Shown here one piece after another: positions 58,777 to 64,000 of a stretch of 64,000 nucleotides of DNA; position 1 is the stretch's first letter; each line of letters opens with the position of its first letter. The notes below the pieces were generated by a model. It saw only the letters and a list, made by a program, of their open reading frames with translations, was not told where the DNA came from and did not search any database. The DNA is from Thalassobaculum litoreum DSM 18839 (lineage in GTDB: Bacteria; Pseudomonadota; Alphaproteobacteria; Thalassobaculales; Thalassobaculaceae): the NCBI RefSeq assembly GCF_900102465.1, contig NZ_FNBW01000013.1:69501-133500 (forward strand), read 5' to 3'. A program made the translations under genes and the position numbers.

Positions 58777-60885
58777 TCAGCGGGGAACGATCAGGGCGTC
58801 GAGCGCCACGCATCCCTCGCCCTTTGGTAGCACCCGCACCGGGTTCAGGTCGACGCTTTCGATCCGCGCGCCCTCGCTGGCGGCGAAGACCGAGACCGTC
58901 GACAGCAGTTCCGCCAGGGCATCCACATCGGCCGGCGGCGCGCCGCGCACCCCGCCATAGATCTTCGCGCCCTTCAGCTCGGCGATCATGCGTTTGGCCT
59001 CCTCGACACCGAAGGGCGCGAGCCGGAACGACACATCCTCCAGCACTTCCACAAGGATGCCGCCGAGGCCGACCATCACCACCGGCCCGAAGGTCGGGTC
59101 GTTCTGCACGCCGATGACCGTCTCCACGCCCTCCGGCGCCATGGCGGCGACCAGAACCCCGTCGACCTCCGCCTTGGGCGCGGCTTCGGCGACGCGGGTC
59201 ACCAGTCCGTCATAGGCCGCCGAAGCATTGCTCGCGGTCACCCCGACCACCACACCACCGACCTCGGTCTTGTGCAGGATATCGGCCGAGGCGATCTTCA
59301 GGACCGCCTTGCCGCCCAACGCCTTCACCGCTTCCTCGGCCTCATGGGCGCTGGTGACCAGGCGCCGGTCCACGAAGGGCACGCCCCAGCTCTCCAGCAG
59401 GTCGGAGGCCTCGTGCTCGCCGATCTGCCGGGACGGCACCGGCTTGGCGCCGGACGGTGCGCTGGGCGGTGCCGCCTCTATCTTGCGGGCGAAGAACCGG
59501 CCGAAGCGGCTGATCACCGCCGCCGCGGCGACGGCGCGGGTCGGGTCCTCGAACACCGGATAGCCGCCCTCCTCGTAGTGCCGGACGATCTCCGGCGGGG
59601 CGATGAGGGACAGAATGATCGACTTGTCCGGGAACCGCTCGCGCGTCTCCTGCAGGGTCTTGATCAGGTCGTCGGCGATGTAGCGCGAGGCGGCGATCAT
59701 GGTGAAGAACGCCACCACCACGTCGTAACCGCCTTCGTCCAGCATCATCCGCATGTTGGTGGTGATCAGCGACAGGTCGTTGAACGCCTGGGCGGTGATG
59801 TCCACCGGGTTGCGGACCGCGGCGAAGGGCAGCAGCTCCTTCAACGCCTTCTGGGTGTCGGCCGGCATCTCCTTCACGTCGAGGCCGTAGTCGATGGCGG
59901 CATCCGCCATCTGCACGCCGACGCCGCCGGAGATCGTCATCAGGCCGATGGCGTTGCCGTCGGGATAGGCGCCGCGCGAGCAGATATAGGCGGCGTCGAT
60001 CATCTGGTCGGTGGTGTCCACCCGCATCACGCCGTACTGGGCAAACAGGGCGTCGTAGATCCGGTCGGAGCCGGCCAGCGCCGCCGTGTGCGACGCCGCG
60101 GCCGCCGCGCCGATCTCCGAGCGTCCGACCTTCTGGAAGATCACCGGCTTGCCGGCCTTGGCCGCCGCCTCCAGGGCCGCGCGGGTTGCGTCGCCGTCGC
60201 GGATGCCTTCCGCATAGGCGACGATCACCTTGGTGTCGTCATCGGCGGCCAGATAGGCGATGGCGTCGGCCACGTCCACATCGGCCTCGTTGCCGGTGGT
60301 GATCCAGATCCCGGTCTCCACCCCCTTCTGCCGCATCAGGTGGAAGACATGGCTGCCATAGGCGCCGGACTGGCTGGCGATCGAAACCGGGCCCGGTTTC
60401 GGCAGCAGGTGGTCCACCGAGGAGGAGAAGGTGGCGAGCCAGTTGCAGCGGGCGTTGAAGATGCCGAGGCAGTTCGGCCCCAGCACCCGGATCCCGCCGG
60501 CCCGGGCCACCGAGCGCACCCGGTCCTGCAGCTTCGCGCCGTCGGCGCCCATCTCGGCGAAGCCGGAGGAGAACACCACCGCGCCCTTGCAGCCCTTGTC
60601 GGCCAGCGCCTCCAGGGTGTCGGCCACCACCGGCGCCGGCACGGCGACGATGGCCGCGTCCGGCGCTGACGGTAGGGAGGCGACATCGGCATAGGCCTGC
60701 AGCCCCTGCACGGTGTCGCGCTTCGGGTTCACCGGCCAGATCGGGCCGGAGAAGCCGCCCCGGATCATGTATCCGAGCGGCCGGCCGCCGATCCGCTTGG
60801 GATCGTCGGAGGCGCCGATGACAGCGATGGAACGTGGGGAAATCAGCGGCGTCAGGGTGCTGACGTCGGGTCTGTCCTGGCTCAT
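58777..60885 (-). CDS. ADP-forming acetate/acyl-CoA synthetase (fused)
   Basis: A 702-residue protein that couples acyl-CoA hydrolysis to ATP (or the reverse). Order of domains: CoA-binding (about 10-140, SIAVIGASDDPKRIGGRPLG), succinyl-CoA ligase-like flavodoxin domain with the phosphohistidine loop AASHTAALAGSDRIYDALFA (His near 260), and an ATP-grasp domain at the end (about 480-700, RIESVDLNPVRV). GGAAG lies 6 nt before ATG 60885; the frame is open further upstream without a ribosome site. It is 14 bp after the cyclase-like gene. Confidence 0.93.
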   Translation of the reverse strand: MSQDRPDVSTLTPLISPRSIAVIGASDDPKRIGGRPLGYMIRGGFSGPIWPVNPKRDTVQGLQAYADVASLPSAPDAAIVAVPAPVVADTLEALADKGCKGAVVFSSGFAEMGADGAKLQDRVRSVARAGGIRVLGPNCLGIFNARCNWLATFSSSVDHLLPKPGPVSIASQSGAYGSHVFHLMRQKGVETGIWITTGNEADVDVADAIAYLAADDDTKVIVAYAEGIRDGDATRAALEAAAKAGKPVIFQKVGRSEIGAAAAASHTAALAGSDRIYDALFAQYGVMRVDTTDQMIDAAYICSRGAYPDGNAIGLMTISGGVGVQMADAAIDYGLDVKEMPADTQKALKELLPFAAVRNPVDITAQAFNDLSLITTNMRMMLDEGGYDVVVAFFTMIAASRYIADDLIKTLQETRERFPDKSIILSLIAPPEIVRHYEEGGYPVFEDPTRAVAAAAVISRFGRFFARKIEAAPPSAPSGAKPVPSRQIGEHEASDLLESWGVPFVDRRLVTSAHEAEEAVKALGGKAVLKIASADILHKTEVGGVVVGVTASNASAAYDGLVTRVAEAAPKAEVDGVLVAAMAPEGVETVIGVQNDPTFGPVVMVGLGGILVEVLEDVSFRLAPFGVEEAKRMIAELKGAKIYGGVRGAPPADVDALAELLSTVSVFAASEGARIESVDLNPVRVLPKGEGCVALDALIVPR

Positions 60886-60899
60886 GCGGCTTCCAGTGG

Positions 60900-61946
60900 T
60901 CAAACGGTGGCGATGGCGTTTGCCGGCGACCCGACCGCGCCCGGCAGGTTCAGCGGCGGGGCCGTGAGCAGGAAGCGGTTGCGCCCGTTCTCGTGCAGCC
61001 AGTTCGCCAGTTCCGTCAGGTACCAGATCTCGCCCAGATGGACGCCGAGCTTGAACAGGCAGAGCTCGTGCAGCGGCAGCATCACCTTCTTCGGGCCGTT
61101 GCGCCGGTCCTTGCCGGGCGCCTGCTCGACCGCGTAGTTGTCGGCGATCAGCACCGACAGGCCGCTGTCGCGCACCCATTCCTGCAGCTCCGGGTCGCCG
61201 CCGTCGAGCGCCGGGCAGCCGTTATGCATGAACTCCGGATCCGGATTGCCCTGCATATCGATGATCCCCTGCGAGAAGCCGGTGTGCAGGCAGACCATGT
61301 CGCCCTCCTCCACCACCACGCCGTCCTCGTCCATGATCTTCGACAGGGTCTGGAAGTCGACCACCGTGCGCTCGTCGCCGAGATGGCGGTGCAGGTCGAT
61401 CATCACGCCGCGGCCCTGGACGCAGGCGCCGGCCATGTTCTCGATGCCCAGCGCCTTGGCCCGCACGCCCTCGAAGCGCATCAGCGGGTCGGCCTTGTGG
61501 TCCGGGTCGCCGGCGAGCTTGTGCTCCTGGCCGCTCCAGCCGTTGTAGTAGACGACCTCGGGCACCCCGTCGCCGTTGGCGTCAAACATCGAGCCGACAT
61601 GGGTGAGGCTGTCCCACTGGGAGGAATACTGCAGGCAGATCAGCGCCGCGTCGTCGCAGATGACGTCGGTCAGCTCCGGGTTCTCCTGCTCCATGGCGAA
61701 GTTGTAGTTGGCGAGATTGTTGCGCTCGGTGGCGAACAGGCGCGGCGGGAACCGGCGCGGGTTCAGCACGCGGCCGCCCGGCAGGTCCAGCGGCAGGGAG
61801 AGACAGAACCGCTTGCCGGTCTTCACCTCCTTCACCGCCTCGACGACCCGTTCGGGCGTGAGAAGATTCAGCCGCCCCAGCTGATCGTCCGGGCCGAAAT
61901 CGCCCCAATTCGAGCCCTCAGGCCGGTTCACCCACCGTCCCGCCAT
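60900..61946 (-). CDS. Cyclase-family (kynurenine formamidase-like) protein
   Basis: A metal-dependent hydrolase fold of 348 residues. The family features include QWDSLTHVGSMFDANGDGV (equivalent of HxGTHxD region), GVMIDLHRHLGDERTV and MVCLHTGFSQGIIDMQ. Related proteins act as kynurenine formamidases or as polyketide-type cyclases; the substrate here is unknown. The start at ATG 61946 follows GGAGGAAGCG; ATG 61958 lies upstream within that ribosome site. First gene of a four-gene operon with ADP-forming synthetase, nitronate monooxygenase and histidine phosphatase-like genes. Confidence 0.9.
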   Translation of the reverse strand: MAGRWVNRPEGSNWGDFGPDDQLGRLNLLTPERVVEAVKEVKTGKRFCLSLPLDLPGGRVLNPRRFPPRLFATERNNLANYNFAMEQENPELTDVICDDAALICLQYSSQWDSLTHVGSMFDANGDGVPEVVYYNGWSGQEHKLAGDPDHKADPLMRFEGVRAKALGIENMAGACVQGRGVMIDLHRHLGDERTVVDFQTLSKIMDEDGVVVEEGDMVCLHTGFSQGIIDMQGNPDPEFMHNGCPALDGGDPELQEWVRDSGLSVLIADNYAVEQAPGKDRRNGPKKVMLPLHELCLFKLGVHLGEIWYLTELANWLHENGRNRFLLTAPPLNLPGAVGSPANAIATV

Positions 61947-62109
61947 CGCTTCCTCCATCCCGGATATGCCGCCTCTTGGCCGGGCGGCGCTTGTTTGGTT
62001 GGACGGCGATTGTCGCGGGTGGCGCTGGCCGGCGCAAGACCACTACCGCCATCACCACTACCGCCAGGACCGGCCGCGTGATAGCGAAGCGCCGCAACCC
62101 GAGGTGCCG

Positions 62110-63009
62110 ATGTCCGCTCCCCCGATTCCCGCCCCGCAACCGCTGCACGAGTCCCTGGCGCTGGCCATCGCCTGCATGGTCGCCGCCCAGATCGTGTTCA
62201 CCGCCATGGACACCATGGTGAAGCTGCTGTCCGACGGGTTCGGCGCGGCGCAGATCGTCTGGGGCTTCTTCGCCGCCTTCACCGTGACGGCGACGGTCGA
62301 TGCGGCGCGCAACGGCTCGCTGCGGGGCGCCCTGCGCACCCGCCGCCCGCTGCTGCACATCGTCCGCGCCCTGCTGCTGCCGGTGAACATGGCGGCCATG
62401 GTGCTGGCCCTGAACCTGCTGCCGCTCGCCACGGTGACGACGGTGGTGTGCACCTTCCCGCTGATCGTCACCGCCTTGTCGGTGCCGATCCTGGGCGAGC
62501 ATGTGGGGCCGCGCCGCTGGACGGCGGTGGCGATCGGCTTCGTCGGCGTGCTGATCGTGGTGCGCCCCGGCACCGACGTGTTCGACCCCGCCGCCTTCGT
62601 CGCGCTGTTCGCAGGCGCGGTCTACGCCCTCTATCTGGTGCTGACCCGCCTGCTCAGCCGCACCGACCGCAGCGACGGCATCGCGTTGAGCACGGCCTGG
62701 ATCGGGCTCGCCGTCTTCTCCTTCGCCTTGCCCTTCGACTGGCGCATGCCGAGCCTGGAGGAAGGTCTGCTGCTGGCATTCGTGGCGCTGGCCGGCACGA
62801 TCGGGCACCGGCTGATCATCGTCGCCTTCTCCCGCGCGCCGGCCAGCACGTTGCAGCCCTTCACCTATCTCCAGGTGGTCTGGGCGACAGGTGCCGGACT
62901 GGTGGTATTCGGCCATCTGCCGGACGGGATTACCCTGATCGGCGCTGGGGTGATCGTCGCCAGCGGTCTCTATGCCTGGTGGCGCGAACGACAGGTCACG
63001 ACGCCGTGA
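62110..63009 (+). CDS. DMT-family permease (EamA)
   Basis: A 299-residue transporter with ten membrane segments in two EamA repeats; PILGEHVGPRRWTAVAIGFVG marks the first. The start at ATG 62110 has GAGGTG upstream. It ends within 12 bp of the next DMT permease, with which it shares strong similarity (both end VIVASGLYxWWRER), so the pair is a tandem duplication. Substrate unknown. Confidence 0.9.
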   Translation: MSAPPIPAPQPLHESLALAIACMVAAQIVFTAMDTMVKLLSDGFGAAQIVWGFFAAFTVTATVDAARNGSLRGALRTRRPLLHIVRALLLPVNMAAMVLALNLLPLATVTTVVCTFPLIVTALSVPILGEHVGPRRWTAVAIGFVGVLIVVRPGTDVFDPAAFVALFAGAVYALYLVLTRLLSRTDRSDGIALSTAWIGLAVFSFALPFDWRMPSLEEGLLLAFVALAGTIGHRLIIVAFSRAPASTLQPFTYLQVVWATGAGLVVFGHLPDGITLIGAGVIVASGLYAWWRERQVTTP

Positions 63010-63020
63010 GCCGGGTGCCC

Positions 63021-63896
63021 ATGTCCACCGCCGCGCGCGGAATCCTGCTCATCCTGCTGGCAAATTTCGGCTTCGCCGGGATGGACGCGGTGTCGAAGAC
63101 GCTGACCATGGAGTATTCCGTGGCCCAGATCCTCTGGGTCCGCTTCGCGTTCTTCGCGGCCTTCGCCACCGTCCTCGCCTGGCGGCGCGGCGGTGGAATC
63201 CTGCCGCAGTTCCGTACGACGCGGCCGGTGTTCCAGACCGCCCGCGCGCTGCTGCTGGTGGCGGAGATCGGCTGCTTCATCCTCGGCTTCCGCTACCTGC
63301 AGCTCGCCGAGTCCCATTCCATCGGCGCCGTCTTCCCGCTGGTGATCACGGCCCTGTCTGCCCTCTGGCTGGGCGAGCAGGTCGGCGTGCGGCGCTGGAC
63401 CGCCGTCGGCATCGGCTTCATCGGCATGCTGGTCATCCTGCGGCCGGGCCTTGCCGTCTTCGAGGTGGCGGCCCTGCTGCCCCTGGCGGGCGCGATCATG
63501 TTCGCGGTCTATCAGGTGATGACCAAACTGCTGTCGCGCACCGACGGCATGGTGACGATCCTGCTTTATACGGGCTGGGTCGGGTTCCTGGCGATGAGCC
63601 TGTTCGGCCCGTTCGACTGGACCTGGCCGGACGCCAAGGGCTGGGCCCTGCTGGTGCTGGCGGGCCTGCTGGGATCGATCGGCCACGCCACGGTCATCAA
63701 GGCGCTGGAGATCGCGCCCGCCAGCGTGCTGCAGCCGTTCAACTACACCCTGCTGGTCTGGGCCACCGGGATCGGCTTCGTTGTCTTCGGCGACCTGCCC
63801 GACCTGTGGACCGTGGTCGGCGCGACCGTCATCGTCGCCAGCGGCCTGTACGTGTGGTGGCGCGAACGGGTGCGTGCCGCCCGGGCTGACGCCTAG
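63021..63896 (+). CDS. DMT-family permease (EamA), second copy
   Basis: A 291-residue paralogue of the previous gene with ten membrane segments. Shared pieces include the LLSRTD loop, the PASxLQPFxY region and the VIVASGLY end. A GTG at 63006 would overlap the upstream stop (GTGA), but ATG 63021 gives a more standard N-terminus; either is possible. The two may act as a heterodimer. Confidence 0.9.
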   Translation: MSTAARGILLILLANFGFAGMDAVSKTLTMEYSVAQILWVRFAFFAAFATVLAWRRGGGILPQFRTTRPVFQTARALLLVAEIGCFILGFRYLQLAESHSIGAVFPLVITALSALWLGEQVGVRRWTAVGIGFIGMLVILRPGLAVFEVAALLPLAGAIMFAVYQVMTKLLSRTDGMVTILLYTGWVGFLAMSLFGPFDWTWPDAKGWALLVLAGLLGSIGHATVIKALEIAPASVLQPFNYTLLVWATGIGFVVFGDLPDLWTVVGATVIVASGLYVWWRERVRAARADA

Positions 63897-64000
63897 AGAA
63901 GGGCGTTCGCCAACGCGCCGCCGGCCAGGAACATGATCCAGGCGATCAGCGGCCGGTAGAAAAACCGGTAGGAAATCTGCACCACGGCAGGTGCTTTATG
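63893..64000 (-). CDS. C-terminal fragment of a membrane protein (cut by the window)
   Basis: The last 35 codons of a minus-strand frame, ending FLAGGALANALL and stop; the visible segment YRPLIAWIMFLAGGALANAL is hydrophobic and probably a membrane helix. The rest lies beyond 64000. The stop overlaps the convergent DMT gene stop. Too short to assign. Confidence 0.5.
   Translation of the reverse strand, partial: HKAPAVVQISYRFFYRPLIAWIMFLAGGALANALL

Overview
The window looks like a chromosomal segment of a GC-rich, polarly flagellated alphaproteobacterium. A Rhodospirillales-like lineage is my inference. The evidence is the FlbD and SciP regulators, FlhF and FlhG (polar flagellum placement), a DUF1194 protein, and an accessory gene set rich in TRAP-TAXI, BCCT and DMT transporters typical of aquatic alphaproteobacteria. 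I see no rRNA, tRNA, CRISPR array, insertion sequence or prophage gene.

Positions 1-19100 are a flagellar region. A flagellin gene (cut by the window start, minus strand) diverges from fliK-flgD-flgE. Their shared 454-bp intergenic region carries two divergent sigma-54-type promoters and two tandem dyads that look like enhancer sites for FlbD, whose gene lies 10 kb away. Next come sciP (a CtrA-inhibitor homologue with a CtrA-like box in front of it), a minus-strand TPR/glycosyltransferase-like gene resembling flagellin glycosyltransferase FlmG, and a long plus-strand series: fliF, fliH, fliN, a motA/pomA homologue, flbD, flhA, flhF, flhG and a large Pro/Ala-rich protein with a FliK-like end. 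fliG is not between fliF and fliH, and motB is not present.

Positions 19100-27400 hold housekeeping and unknown genes: a HAD hydrolase, a peroxiredoxin, a GntR/FCD regulator divergent from a BenE-type transporter with a perfect operator-like palindrome between them, a 2-oxoglutarate oxygenase, two unrecognised proteins and a secreted DUF1194 protein.

Positions 27550-37900 are mostly minus-strand catabolic genes. The centre is a tightly packed six-gene operon: M14 carboxypeptidase, YffB-like protein, DAO-type FAD oxidase, LysE exporter, 2Fe-2S subunit and FAD/BFD subunit. It encodes what appears to be a three-part amino acid or opine oxidase with a peptidase and an exporter. An FAD/NAD(P)-binding protein, a PhyH dioxygenase, a degenerate metallophosphoesterase, a small membrane protein and a DMT transporter follow.

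Positions 38000-43100 hold an adenylate cyclase and a beta-oxidation-type trio (3-hydroxyacyl-CoA dehydrogenase, oxoadipyl-CoA-type thiolase, medium-chain reductase). Positions 43200-50300 hold a TetR/RidA pair with three operator-like palindromes, a BKACE gene divergent from a TAXI-TRAP transporter, and a BCCT transporter. Positions 50600-63900 hold an acyl-CoA ligase/dehydrogenase operon, a gamma-glutamyltransferase, a Gfo/Idh oxidoreductase flanked by palindromic intergenic repeats, a small two-gene unit, a four-gene operon (cyclase, ADP-forming acyl-CoA synthetase, nitronate monooxygenase, atypical histidine phosphatase) and two tandem DMT permeases. Assignments rest on motif recognition by eye; no database search was possible.
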